The position numbers and the translations under genes were made by a program. From Bacilli bacterium (GTDB lineage: Bacteria; Bacillota_I; Bacilli_A; RFN20; CAG-826), in contig JAGCCQ010000061.1 of NCBI GenBank assembly GCA_017651565.1, positions 1 to 53,818 on the forward strand: a stretch of 53,818 nt of DNA, written 5' to 3'. Shown piece after piece: positions 1 to 8,268 of the stretch. The notes beneath the pieces were generated by a model. It was not told where the DNA came from. It was given only the letters and a program-made list of their open reading frames with translations, and did no database searches. Position 1 is the stretch's first letter. Every line of letters begins with the position of its first letter.

Positions 1-213
1 TTGAACCGCTACATCCATATTATATAAAAGATCATAGTCACCACGATGTGAGTTAGCAGTTAATGTAGTATAATATTCGTTCATTCTATCAATGACTACT
101 TGTGGCTTGAATGTAGTTGATGCATTATCAAGATAAACCAAAGGTTTTCCTTGCATCTTCTTAGTGCCATCGAGCATAGGAAAGTCTTTTCTTACTTTGT
201 AAACGTCGTACAT
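1..213 (-). CDS. sufS: Cysteine desulfurase SufS, N-terminal part (cut by window edge)
   Basis: The first 71 residues of a PLP-dependent cysteine desulfurase, which takes sulfur from cysteine for Fe-S cluster assembly. The N terminus reads MYDVYKVRKDFPMLDG and continues with VYLDNASTTFKPQVVID, the hallmark opening of SufS/CsdA enzymes. The PLP lysine and catalytic cysteine lie outside the window. The ATG at 211-213 follows the sufD stop by one base, so the two are translationally coupled. It is the third gene of a sufC-sufD-sufS operon; sufU and sufB would be expected beyond the edge. Confidence 0.9.
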   Translation of the reverse strand, partial: MYDVYKVRKDFPMLDGTKKMQGKPLVYLDNASTTFKPQVVIDRMNEYYTTLTANSHRGDYDLLYNMDVAVQ

Positions 214-214
214 T

Positions 215-940
215 TTACATTCTCCCCTCAATCAATTGCTCGATTGTTTTTTGAACGTTTTCATCAAAACCATTCATGATTGGCTTTAAATAACCATATG
301 TAATTAATGTCTTAGCTTTTTCTTCAGAAAGTCCACGGCTCATTAAATAGAATAAGTGTTCATCACTAATCTTACCTACTACTGCACCATGGCTAGCTTC
401 GATATCATTTTCATCAATTTTTAAAACTGGTTTTGCGATTCCAATAGATTTTTCATCGAAAACCATAATCTTAGCGCTTTGTCTTGTTTTAGATTTAGCA
501 CTACCGTTTTTGATATAACTTGTACCATCGAAAACAAGTTTTCCGTTTCCTTTAACAACACCATAATTATCTATTAATGAATAAGTATTAATAGCGTCAT
601 GATCTACAGAAACAGTAAATGATTTATTTGAGTTATCTTCAGTTAAAGAAGCTAAGTGAAAAATTACTTTAGCACCTTCTTCTAAAGAAACACTTACATT
701 TGTTTTTGATAAGTTTTTAGCGAAATCTGCGTAATAGATTTCTAACCTACTATTCTTATTAATTTTAATATTGATATTACCTTTAAATCCACTTAATGAA
801 AGCATTGATAAACTAGATTCAACATCTTCATTGAGAGTGATTTTGATATCTTTTTCACCATCGAAATTATTGATGAAAAAGTTTTCGTTTTTATCAAAAA
901 CAAAATTATCTGAAATGTTATCCAATAATAATTCTTTCAT
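215..940 (-). CDS. sufD: SufD, short form (SUF scaffold subunit)
   Basis: Scaffold partner in the SufBCD Fe-S assembly complex. The C-terminal half carries the family block ASHGAVVGKISDEHLFYLMS followed by RGLSEEKAKTL, typical of SufB/SufD cores. At 241 residues it is far shorter than the usual roughly 400-450-residue SufD, keeping essentially the beta-helix core and C-terminal helices and lacking the N-terminal helical part. The start codon overlaps the sufC stop (TAATG), and sufS follows one base after its stop. It is an intact frame, so I read it as a compact SufD and not a pseudogene. A divergent SufB is less likely. Confidence 0.85.
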   Translation of the reverse strand: MKELLLDNISDNFVFDKNENFFINNFDGEKDIKITLNEDVESSLSMLSLSGFKGNINIKINKNSRLEIYYADFAKNLSKTNVSVSLEEGAKVIFHLASLTEDNSNKSFTVSVDHDAINTYSLIDNYGVVKGNGKLVFDGTSYIKNGSAKSKTRQSAKIMVFDEKSIGIAKPVLKIDENDIEASHGAVVGKISDEHLFYLMSRGLSEEKAKTLITYGYLKPIMNGFDENVQKTIEQLIEGRM

Positions 941-1758
941 TATTTAATGCTTTCCTTTACAGCACAGCTACCGATAGATACTGTGTTCATATCTTTTTCT
1001 TCTTTAGCAACTTCAATACCTAATTCAGTTTTGATCCATTCATAGCCTTGTTTATCAATACGTTGTGCTACTTCTGGACCAGCATCAACAGCAATACGAC
1101 CATTAATCATTACTACTGCTCTAGTTGGTTTGATTAAATCATATAATCTTGCATAGTGAGAAATTACTAAGAATCCCATGCCTTTGTCTTCTAATTTGCA
1201 AATGACATCAGCAACAATTTGAAGTGCGTCAACGTCAAGACCAGAATCGATTTCATCTAAAAAAGCGATTTCAGGATTTAACAATAATAATTGAAGAATT
1301 TCATTTCTCTTCTTTTCGCCACCGGAGAAGCCTTCATTTAACCCACGAGTAGCTAAATCGAATGGCATTTTTACTTCTTTCGTAGCACTATCTAGTAATT
1401 TATAAAATTGATAAGTAGAAACAGGCTTTTCACTATGTTCATTAATTGCCGCTCTTAAAAAGTCAGAATTAATAACTCCAGGAACTTCACTTGGATTTTG
1501 CATTCCCAAGAACAAGCCTAATTTACTTCTTTCATCAGTAGACATCTCTAAAATATTTTTTCCATCAAGTAAAACCTCACCTTTGGTTACTTTATACTTA
1601 GGGTGTCCCATTAAAACATTTAATAAAGTAGATTTACCGTGTCCGTTAGGGCCTAACAATGCAACAGTCTCACCTTTACTTAAAGTAAGATTGACTCCTT
1701 TTAATATTGGTTTGCCTTCAACTTCGGCGCATAAATCTTTAATAACTAGTGTTGACAT
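940..1758 (-). CDS. sufC: SufC, Fe-S assembly ATPase
   Basis: ABC-type cytosolic ATPase that powers the SufBCD scaffold. Walker A GPNGHGKST, signature FSGGEKKR and Walker B IAFLDEIDSGLD are all present; the DEIDSGLD form is characteristic of SufC. An upstream in-frame start at 1878 exists, but the ATG at 1758 has a GAGGT ribosome site seven bases away, gives a normal 272-residue protein, and lies just below a good promoter at 1784-1812. The extra 40 residues would overlap that promoter. First gene of the suf operon. Confidence 0.93.
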   Translation of the reverse strand: MSTLVIKDLCAEVEGKPILKGVNLTLSKGETVALLGPNGHGKSTLLNVLMGHPKYKVTKGEVLLDGKNILEMSTDERSKLGLFLGMQNPSEVPGVINSDFLRAAINEHSEKPVSTYQFYKLLDSATKEVKMPFDLATRGLNEGFSGGEKKRNEILQLLLLNPEIAFLDEIDSGLDVDALQIVADVICKLEDKGMGFLVISHYARLYDLIKPTRAVVMINGRIAVDAGPEVAQRIDKQGYEWIKTELGIEVAKEEKDMNTVSIGSCAVKESIK

Positions 1759-1783
1759 AGCGTTACCTCGAAATCCGCAAAAT

Positions 1784-1812
1784 ATAATACATAACGGCAA
1801 AAAAGTTGGCAA
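1784..1812 (-). promoter_or_regulatory. Promoter of sufC operon
   Basis: On the minus strand, -35 TTGCCA (1807-1812), a 17-base spacer and -10 TATTAT (1784-1789). The leader to the sufC ATG is about 20 bases. It supports the shorter sufC start. Confidence 0.7.
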
Positions 1813-1871
1813 ATAATACGATAATTTTTTTAGATTTTTCTTCCTTACTAAGTAAATTGTAATAATTTGTG

Positions 1872-1901
1872 TTGACATTAATTTTAGAGAATATTTATAA
1901 T
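1872..1901 (+). promoter_or_regulatory. Promoter of the lipoprotein pair
   Basis: Exact consensus -35 TTGACA (1872-1877) and -10 TATAAT (1896-1901) with an 18-base spacer, divergent from the sufC promoter. The ribosome site AAGGAG at 1921-1926 and ATG at 1937 follow. Strong constitutive expression is likely. Confidence 0.85.
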
Positions 1902-1936
1902 ATTCCCGCTATTATTTCAAAAGGAGAGTAAATAAA

Positions 1937-3841
1937 ATGAAGAAAAGCAAACTCAAATTGGGTTTAGTAACTTCCTTCATCTGCGGAATGGCTTTAACAG
2001 CTTGTAATGACGTTACTGCTGACAGCAAGAGCGTTGTTGATTACAAGTTCGGCGATTCCACAATTAGTTTATCAACAGACAATATGTATTCCGATGATTT
2101 GGAAACATCTGCTGGTTTAACTAAGTATTATGAGAAAGTTCGTGATCTTTTAGTTCGTGCTACATTCAAAGATGTTACTACTGATGCAACTAATGGTTTA
2201 AGTGTTAAAACACAATACAATACTTTAGTTGCTCAAGCTGAAAACAAAGTTGAAGAACAAAAAGAAACAGCACGTAAAAACGCTAAAAACAACGACACTT
2301 CATATTCAGATGAATTAGATGCTATCTATGAATCCAACAATGTCAAAGATGAAAAAGGATTAACTGAAAAATTCTTATTAGATCTCGAAAAAGAACAATT
2401 AGATTCAGCTATCATGAATAATGAAAAGCAATTAGAAATCTTAAGAGACGGCAATGGCGCTAATGAAAAAGGTTGGATCAACAGTGCAAAACCTTACCAC
2501 ATTAAGCACATGCTTGTTAAAGTTGAAGGCGGTTCCGAAAACTTCACAAGAGCTACTATCAGTAAAGATGAAGCTTATAAAATTTCTAAAATCGTTACTT
2601 TATTAGCAAGCGGCTCAAAATTTGATGATTTAGCAGGCAACAACTTAATTACTGATGACTCATCAGATAAATTAGGTGACGTCGGTATCGTTAACAACAA
2701 CGCTACTACTAAATCATTAAAGATGGTCAGTGAATTCCAATTAGGTATCTACACTGCTGACGCTCTTGTCAACCACAAGAATTCCACAACTGCTCTTGAA
2801 GGTATCGGCCTTGATTCTGAAATTATTGATGGAAGCCTCAAAGCTGACGGCATTACTTTAGACAAGAAAGTTGTTAAGGATACTATCAAAGTTAACGAAG
2901 TCCCATATTCAATCTTTGAAGAATTAGGACAATACTATGAACTTCCAAAAGATTCAGCTGAAGAAGCTATCAAAGATGTTAACGCAATGGTATATCCAAG
3001 AAATGTCATTTGGAACAAATACCTCAATAACCATAACGTATTTGTTATCGTAAATAAGAAAGCTGACAAAACTAGTGTTACTGAGTTATGTGGAGCAGAT
3101 GAATACGATTCAACATTAAATGATGTTTATAAAGAAGGTTCACAATCTGGTTTCAGAGATATCGATGGTAAAAAATATCTCTGCGCTGAAGATGGCAAAG
3201 TTATCTTCGGTGTACGTAGTGAATATGGTATCCACTTCATCAAGATTCAAAAATCTGCATACGATGCTGATTTGAAGACATACTACCCAATCGCATTAAA
3301 AGTTGGTGATGTTGATGTTACAAAACAAGCAGCTGGCACTAACTATATCGTCGGTTTAGATAATGCTAAAGATACATATGATACAAGACTTTCAGATATT
3401 AAATCCGCTATTAAGAGTTACGATTCTAACTCAGAATACAGACTTTATAATTTCTTAGTCTCATATGCAAAGAGCAAAAACCTTATCAACGACAGCGATG
3501 AGACTACAAAGAAAATCTTAAGCAAAATTGATAACCATATCGCTGACTTAAAAGCAAGTGAAGTTTACAAACAAGATGAAGGTTTAAAGACTGTTTGGGA
3601 AAATTACTTAAGATTAATCAAATTACAAGATGACAAACGTGACGACACATGGACAGAAACTTTCTACTATGGTGTTGGTGGCAAAGAATCATACACTCGT
3701 TCTGTTACTGCATTGATTCCGGAAGCTGCTTCTGACGAATTCGTAAAATTATGTAATTACGACTCAGAATCACAAGTTAACGAAATCAAAACAACACTAG
3801 CAGAATTCGCAGAAGGAGGATTATACTACTATGGCAAATAA
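1937..3841 (+). CDS. PrsA-like peptidyl-prolyl isomerase lipoprotein
   Basis: Exported lipoprotein of 634 residues. A positive N terminus, hydrophobic stretch and lipobox LTAC (Cys22) mark lipid anchoring outside the membrane. Residues about 40-180 are helical and charged, like the chaperone part of SurA/PrsA. From about 188 the pattern HIKHMLVKV, then a G-x-K-F-x-x-L-A segment and a GDVG turn, matches the first half of a parvulin domain. The closing strand FGVRSEYGIHFIKI appears about 130 residues later, so the parvulin fold seems split by an insertion. It probably folds secreted proteins. The downstream gene starts inside its 3' end, so the two are coupled. PrsA-like assignment is fairly sure; catalytic activity is not. 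Confidence 0.7.
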   Translation: MKKSKLKLGLVTSFICGMALTACNDVTADSKSVVDYKFGDSTISLSTDNMYSDDLETSAGLTKYYEKVRDLLVRATFKDVTTDATNGLSVKTQYNTLVAQAENKVEEQKETARKNAKNNDTSYSDELDAIYESNNVKDEKGLTEKFLLDLEKEQLDSAIMNNEKQLEILRDGNGANEKGWINSAKPYHIKHMLVKVEGGSENFTRATISKDEAYKISKIVTLLASGSKFDDLAGNNLITDDSSDKLGDVGIVNNNATTKSLKMVSEFQLGIYTADALVNHKNSTTALEGIGLDSEIIDGSLKADGITLDKKVVKDTIKVNEVPYSIFEELGQYYELPKDSAEEAIKDVNAMVYPRNVIWNKYLNNHNVFVIVNKKADKTSVTELCGADEYDSTLNDVYKEGSQSGFRDIDGKKYLCAEDGKVIFGVRSEYGIHFIKIQKSAYDADLKTYYPIALKVGDVDVTKQAAGTNYIVGLDNAKDTYDTRLSDIKSAIKSYDSNSEYRLYNFLVSYAKSKNLINDSDETTKKILSKIDNHIADLKASEVYKQDEGLKTVWENYLRLIKLQDDKRDDTWTETFYYGVGGKESYTRSVTALIPEAASDEFVKLCNYDSESQVNEIKTTLAEFAEGGLYYYGK

Positions 3842-5615
3842 GAAAATTGGTAAATTCTTAGCAGTTTCTTGCTTATTAGCTTGTGGTTTATCCGCTTGTG
3901 ACGATATCGAAGCAAGACCTTCTGTTAACACTGATGAAAAAACATTATTAGCTTTCACAAATGAAGTTTTTGATAACAATTACAAATCACTCAATGATAG
4001 CTATCACGGCAATATCGCTGCTCAAGCATTAGATAACGTCTTATACACATACGCTATAAATGTTGTTGGCGCATATGACGCTACAATCGCAGGCACATAC
4101 GCAAAGAAAGTTACATTAAATGGTGCTGAAATCAACCCAGCAAACATTGTTACTTTAGCTGATGTCGTTGCTAGCGATTCTAAATTAGCTGACTTTGTTA
4201 AAGATCACCCAGCATACAATGTTGGTGATGCTCCTGCTCAAAAAGCATTCGTAACAGCAAGATACAACGCTATGAAAGATGCTGCTGCAAAGAAGATGTT
4301 TGCAAAAATCGGCAGTGCAACAGAAAACAACAAATTCAACGAATATCGTTTATTAGTAAGCCTTTACGAAGGCGAAGGTAAAGGCAAAGTTGTCAATCCT
4401 TACACTATGAGCGATGCTGATAAAGCAAAAGCAAACAGAGACATTATCGTTAAGCCTTCTGTTAAAGCAGAAAATGCATTTACAGAAATTATTGACGGTG
4501 AAAATCTCTTACACGAAGAATTCTATGGAACATACATCGATGACGTTGTTATGCCGGACATCTACAGAGATGCTTTAGTACAACAATACATCTTTGAAAA
4601 CCAAGAAAAATCATTAGGTTCATCTGCAGCTCGTAAGATTAATTATGTTTCTCTTAAATATGATGATTTAGATGAATCTATTAACGCTGGCAAATTAATG
4701 AAAGGCTTTGTCAAAAATTACTTATTAAAAGACAATGCTGATGTTGTTAGCGCATTCAACCTCCTCTCTTCCGCTTGGAACGGTGGATTCATGAATGACA
4801 AAACAGCTGATCAAATCGTCGCAACAGACGAATGGAAACTTTTAGCTGATGCAGAAGTTGTTAAGACTCCTGCAGATTTAAGTGTAACTGACCTTCAAGA
4901 AGAAGCAAAAAATAAAGGTTTAGTCTTCAAATCAAAAACTGATAAGTACTACATCAAAGGTTCTACTTATGGTGATTTAGTTGAAGATTTCGATAAACTC
5001 GATGTAAACCCTTCAAAATCAAATGCTTCAAGAGACTACACAGGCGGCAATAAATATATTGCTAAAATCGGTTTCGATTTAGAAGCTGAAAAAGTAGGCT
5101 TAGAAGACCACGTTACTGATGGTTGGTTCATCAAATCAAGCAGTGAAATTTCTTCATTACCAGATAGCTATAAGAATCGTTTATTCAACCTTTCAGTTGC
5201 TACAGGTAAAAACGTTAAAGACGCTGCTTCAGTAATTGAAAAAGATGCTTCAGACAATATTACTGTTTCTGACGGAAATAAATACATCGCTAAAAACGGC
5301 AACAATTATTTCTTAAGAGACAACAAATTAAAAGATAACCAAGAAGCATACGAAACAATTATCTTTAACGATACAAGTTCTCACACTTACTACATCATTA
5401 ACGTTGAAGAAGCAGTTTCTGCTAACTACATGGCTACTGATGCAGCAAAGAATGATTACGCTTTAAGAATTGATGTCGCTTCTTTACTCTCAACAAACGA
5501 CACAAACGTAACTCTTTCTAAAGAACATTGGTTAGAAAAGTGCGAAATTTCATTCCACGATCAATCTGTCTATGATTACTTCGAAAGTAACTTCCCAGAT
5601 TTATTCGGTGAATAA
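3831..5615 (+). CDS. Exported lipoprotein, possible degenerate PrsA-like foldase
   Basis: A 594-residue lipoprotein with lipobox LSAC (Cys23). The ATG overlaps the end of the preceding PrsA-like gene by 11 bases and has an AAGGAGG ribosome site at 3813-3819 inside that gene. Length, the helical N-terminal region and the opening KINYVSLKYDDL near residue 265, which resembles the first parvulin strand, suggest a diverged paralog of its neighbour. I cannot see the full isomerase motif set, so it may be a chaperone without isomerase activity or an unrelated surface lipoprotein. The pair shares a promoter at 1872-1901 and a terminator at 5639-5667. Confidence 0.7.
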   Translation: MANKKIGKFLAVSCLLACGLSACDDIEARPSVNTDEKTLLAFTNEVFDNNYKSLNDSYHGNIAAQALDNVLYTYAINVVGAYDATIAGTYAKKVTLNGAEINPANIVTLADVVASDSKLADFVKDHPAYNVGDAPAQKAFVTARYNAMKDAAAKKMFAKIGSATENNKFNEYRLLVSLYEGEGKGKVVNPYTMSDADKAKANRDIIVKPSVKAENAFTEIIDGENLLHEEFYGTYIDDVVMPDIYRDALVQQYIFENQEKSLGSSAARKINYVSLKYDDLDESINAGKLMKGFVKNYLLKDNADVVSAFNLLSSAWNGGFMNDKTADQIVATDEWKLLADAEVVKTPADLSVTDLQEEAKNKGLVFKSKTDKYYIKGSTYGDLVEDFDKLDVNPSKSNASRDYTGGNKYIAKIGFDLEAEKVGLEDHVTDGWFIKSSSEISSLPDSYKNRLFNLSVATGKNVKDAASVIEKDASDNITVSDGNKYIAKNGNNYFLRDNKLKDNQEAYETIIFNDTSSHTYYIINVEEAVSANYMATDAAKNDYALRIDVASLLSTNDTNVTLSKEHWLEKCEISFHDQSVYDYFESNFPDLFGE

Positions 5616-5638
5616 TTTGAAATAAGTCATTATCAAAT

Positions 5639-5667
5639 AAGGAAGTCCACGCTGGACTTCCTTTTAT
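5639..5667 (+). terminator. Rho-independent terminator of the lipoprotein operon
   Basis: Perfect stem AAGGAAGTCCA / TGGACTTCCTT with loop CGC, followed by a T-rich stretch, just after the stop at 5615. Confidence 0.9.
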
Positions 5668-5696
5668 TATGTATAATATAGGTACGAGGCAATATT

Positions 5697-6107
5697 ATGG
5701 AAAAAGATATTTTTTGTAGAATTGTTGATGGAGAAATACCATGCTACAAACTTTATGAAGATGATGATGTTTTAGCATTTTTAGACATTTCTCAAGTCAC
5801 AAAAGGTCACACACTTGTAATTCCTAAGAAACACTACGACAACTTCTTAACATGTCCAAAAAGCTTAATGAACAAAGTTATGGCAGTTGCTCAAAGAATC
5901 GGACAAGTGTCAATTAAGATTTTCGGCGCTAGAGGAGTTAATATTCTTACTAACTGTTATGAGGCCGCAGGTCAAACAGTTAAGCACTTCCATGTCCACG
6001 TTATTCCAAGATATAAAGAAGAAGATGGATTCATGGTTGAAATGAAAGATAACTCAAGCGGATTAAACCTTCCTGCACTTGCAGAACAAATCAAAATCAA
6101 CCTTTAA
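5697..6107 (+). CDS. hit: HIT family nucleotide hydrolase
   Basis: Histidine-triad protein of 136 residues, the normal length. The motif HFHVHVIPR carries His97, His99 and His101, which bind and attack the alpha-phosphate of nucleotide conjugates. The N terminus (DIFCRIVDGEIPCYKLYEDD) is typical of Bacillota Hit/HinT proteins. The usual role is hydrolysis of AMP-lysine or dinucleoside polyphosphates; the physiological substrate is unknown. A TATAAT at 5672-5677 just after the preceding terminator and a GAGG ribosome site suggest its own transcript, closed by the terminator at 6113-6147. Confidence 0.92.
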   Translation: MEKDIFCRIVDGEIPCYKLYEDDDVLAFLDISQVTKGHTLVIPKKHYDNFLTCPKSLMNKVMAVAQRIGQVSIKIFGARGVNILTNCYEAAGQTVKHFHVHVIPRYKEEDGFMVEMKDNSSGLNLPALAEQIKINL

Positions 6108-6112
6108 TAAAG

Positions 6113-6147
6113 AAAAACAACTTTCGCGGATTGAAAGTTGTTTTTTT
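6113..6147. terminator. Bidirectional terminator between hit and yhaM
   Basis: Stem CAACTTTC (6118-6125) / GAAAGTTG (6133-6140) flanked by an A tract on one side and a T tract on the other, so it can end transcripts from both strands. It sits between two convergent genes. Confidence 0.88.
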
Positions 6148-6148
6148 C

Positions 6149-7075
6149 TTATTTGTGTTTGTAGAATGTTCTTCCATCAAGAGGATAAACCTTGTTGGTG
6201 AATTCGCCCTCTTTAGTTTCTTCTAAAGCTTTTAGTGTGATAACCATTTTTGAATCTAAGTTATCCACTAATGAAAGCATAAGGGCTTCTGCTGTTTCAG
6301 GAAGAACTGGAGAACCATATTCAAGTTGTCCATGGTGAGACAAAATCGCATGTTGTAACAATAATGGAGTCTCACTAGTTAATCCTAATTCCTTTGCGGC
6401 ATTTTCGATTTCAGCTGCCATAATTGAGATATGACCAATAAGTTTACCTTTAATTGAATATTTATAAACAATTGGTCCTTCTAACTCAGTGATTTTACCA
6501 AAATCGTGTAAAAGCACTGATGTGATAACTAAATCTTTATTAACAGGGTAGATAGAACATAGTTTTTCGGCGATTTCAGCCATTGTTGTGCAGTGAACGA
6601 GTAATCCGCTCATATATTCATGATGAATGCTGCTAGCGGCTGGATAATCGAATATTTGGCCTTTATATTTTTCAATAAAGTAATCTAATAGCTTTCTACA
6701 GTCTTGATCTTTAATACCTTCAACAAATCCGTAGAACTTTTTAATTAATTCTTCTTTTGGAATTGGAGGTTGTTTTAAAAACTTAGTAGGATCAACTTCG
6801 TCAAACGGTACTTCTCTAACGCTTAAGATTTTAATTTGAAGTGTTTCTTTATATTTAAGCACTTCGCCTTCGATGTGAATTACATTTCCTGCAACCACTA
6901 TCTCTTCGTCTTTGCTTGATACTTCCCACTTCTTAGCATTCATATTTGTAGAAGCGTCTCTTAAATCAATGTTTAAATATTGGCTTCCTTGAGCGTTTGT
7001 TCCTTTTGAAACACTTGATACTAAGAATTGTCCAGAGATGTGTTCACCATCAACATATTCACATAACATTTTCAT
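6149..7075 (-). CDS. yhaM: YhaM 3'-5' exoribonuclease
   Basis: 308 residues, close to B. subtilis YhaM. The N-terminal third is an OB-fold nucleic-acid binding domain (VSKGTNAQGSQYLNIDLRD region). The C-terminal part is an HD phosphohydrolase with His161, the HD pair His190-Asp191 (LLHDFGKI), a later HHG motif near 244 and LVDNLDS near 271, all expected metal ligands. It trims RNA and single-stranded DNA. The start overlaps the 3' end of recX by 17 bases, so recX and yhaM form one transcript ending at the shared terminator. Confidence 0.93.
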   Translation of the reverse strand: MKMLCEYVDGEHISGQFLVSSVSKGTNAQGSQYLNIDLRDASTNMNAKKWEVSSKDEEIVVAGNVIHIEGEVLKYKETLQIKILSVREVPFDEVDPTKFLKQPPIPKEELIKKFYGFVEGIKDQDCRKLLDYFIEKYKGQIFDYPAASSIHHEYMSGLLVHCTTMAEIAEKLCSIYPVNKDLVITSVLLHDFGKITELEGPIVYKYSIKGKLIGHISIMAAEIENAAKELGLTSETPLLLQHAILSHHGQLEYGSPVLPETAEALMLSLVDNLDSKMVITLKALEETKEGEFTNKVYPLDGRTFYKHK

Positions 7076-7526
7076 ATATAATACCTACTTTAATAACTTC
7101 GTTTATTATTTTACCATTAAAGCCACATCTTTTTAGATAATTTCTTAATTTTTCTCTCTCATCGTCACTATACTTGTAGTTTTTATACTTTCTACTAGCT
7201 TTATTAAAGTGATAGTAACAATTATCTTTTTCAATTTCTTTGTTAAATACATATGTATCTATTAGTTCACTACTGAAATTTTTCTTAAGTAGATACTCTT
7301 TTACTCTTTTATAACCATAGCGTTTTTCTTCCATCATAAAAATATCTAATTCAAACACTTTAGCGTCATCTAAGATTCCGTTATTAGATAGGGAAGTTAC
7401 TACTTTTTCTGCTAATGAAGTAGACGCGCCTTTTGTAATCAACTTATCCATTATCATTTGTCTAGTGTGTCTCCACTTTAACGCTAATATTTTCGCATAT
7501 TTATAAAATTGAGCGTAGCATTCCAT
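7059..7526 (-). CDS. recX: RecX, regulator of RecA
   Basis: 155 residues with tandem three-helix RecX repeats. The first includes LALKWRHTRQMIMDKLITKG, then a segment ending NNGILDDAKVFELDI, the most recognisable RecX signature, followed by a Lys-rich C terminus. RecX binds RecA filaments and limits recombination. It is shorter than the 260-residue Bacillus form and begins directly at the repeats. An AGGAGG ribosome site lies at 7533-7538. Upstream lies copy 1 of the shared element (7553-7580), so recX is probably co-regulated with the neighbouring small basic protein and channel gene. Coupled to yhaM by overlap. Confidence 0.75.
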   Translation of the reverse strand: MECYAQFYKYAKILALKWRHTRQMIMDKLITKGASTSLAEKVVTSLSNNGILDDAKVFELDIFMMEEKRYGYKRVKEYLLKKNFSSELIDTYVFNKEIEKDNCYYHFNKASRKYKNYKYSDDEREKLRNYLKRCGFNGKIINEVIKVGIIYENVM

Positions 7527-7552
7527 AATTTTCCTCCTACTTATCTATAAGA

Positions 7553-7580
7553 GGGGTGATTTTTTGAAAAATTGACAAAA
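7553..7580 (-). repeat. Shared upstream element, copy 1 (before recX)
   Basis: A 28-base sequence identical to copy 2 at 8134-8161. Its minus-strand core is GTCAATTTTTCAAAAA followed by ATCACCCC. It ends 27 bases before the recX ATG and is followed by the dyad CTTATAGATAAG. I see no sigma-A -10 at the right spacing, so it may be an activator site, an alternative promoter or a leader RNA element. Confidence 0.75.
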
Positions 7581-7677
7581 ATTTGAAAAAAATTTTAGAG
7601 GTCCTTGATTAATATTTAAGTTTTTGTTTAAATGAGTTTGTGAGCAAGCACATTGGGCTGTAAAAGGCGCGTGTAGC

Positions 7678-8034
7678 TCATTTTTTCTTTTGAATCTCTT
7701 TAATAATCTTCTTATCATCCTTGTGAATTCTTAAGTTTTCATACGGGTATGGATGTTTAAAATTTTCATATTTAACGACTTGTGGTTGCGTTATAACAAA
7801 ACTTCTAGCACCTATTTTTTCTAAAGTGGGATCTATTTGATGAAGTAGCAATCTTCTATGCCTTCCTTCCGAATCTGTAAACCTAACTATCCAATATTTG
7901 TTTTTCCGTGTGTTCTTTTTATAAATTCTAGAATAATGCCCGCCATTTGCGTCATTAACTTTATAAAACTTTCCGCGGTATAAAGGCTTATTCATTCTTT
8001 TAGAATAGGTGGAACGTCTTTTCTTTTTACTCAT
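7678..8034 (-). CDS. Small basic protein, family A (hypothetical)
   Basis: 118 residues from the ATG at 8034, which has AAAGG nine bases upstream; a TTG start at 8109 with AGGTG would add 25 residues. Very Lys/Arg-rich with no membrane segment, so it may bind nucleic acid, but I do not recognise the family. It aligns by eye with the protein at 50096-50371: both have a DPT motif, then an aromatic-V/I-I/V-x-Q strand, then NF-K-x-x-(Y)PY-x-N-(L/I) and a basic end. Both genes carry the same upstream element. About 150 bases downstream to recX hold no other gene. Function unknown. Confidence 0.6.
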   Translation of the reverse strand: MSKKKRRSTYSKRMNKPLYRGKFYKVNDANGGHYSRIYKKNTRKNKYWIVRFTDSEGRHRRLLLHQIDPTLEKIGARSFVITQPQVVKYENFKHPYPYENLRIHKDDKKIIKEIQKKK

Positions 8035-8133
8035 GCTCTCATACCTTTCTGTCAATTGAAGCTTATTTTTACGAAGCAATTTACGCTCAGCAATTAATTC
8101 TTTAAACAAATTGACACCTATACTTATTTAAGT

Positions 8134-8161
8134 GGGGTGATTTTTTGAAAAATTGACAAAA
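8134..8161 (-). repeat. Shared upstream element, copy 2 (before the small basic protein)
   Basis: Identical over 28 bases to 7553-7580 and oriented toward the gene at 7678. It is followed on the minus strand by the dyad ACTTAAATAAGT, comparable to the dyad after copy 1. Confidence 0.75.
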
Positions 8162-8226
8162 TTTTATAAAAAATAATTGTTGTTATACAAAAATCAATTA
8201 AAATAAGGGAGTTGTTGACAAAAATA

Positions 8227-8254
8227 GTCAATTTTTCAAAAAGCTTTCCCACTT
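8227..8254 (+). repeat. Shared upstream element, copy 3 (before the channel gene)
   Basis: On the plus strand GTCAATTTTTCAAAAA (8227-8242) matches the core of copies 1 and 2 exactly, and the following TTTCCCACTT resembles their CACCCC(A/T)CTT. It ends 14 bases before the ATG at 8269, in the divergent orientation to copy 2. Confidence 0.65.
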
Positions 8255-8268
8255 CAAGGAGAATCATC

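Noticed and set aside
1759..1878. N-terminal extension of SufC
   Set aside because: It would cover the sufC promoter and ribosome site and adds residues absent from the family.
7553..8161. Direct repeats as ends of a mobile element around the small basic protein
   Set aside because: No transposase, no terminal inverted repeats and no target duplication; a third, inverted copy sits before another gene, which fits a regulatory element better.
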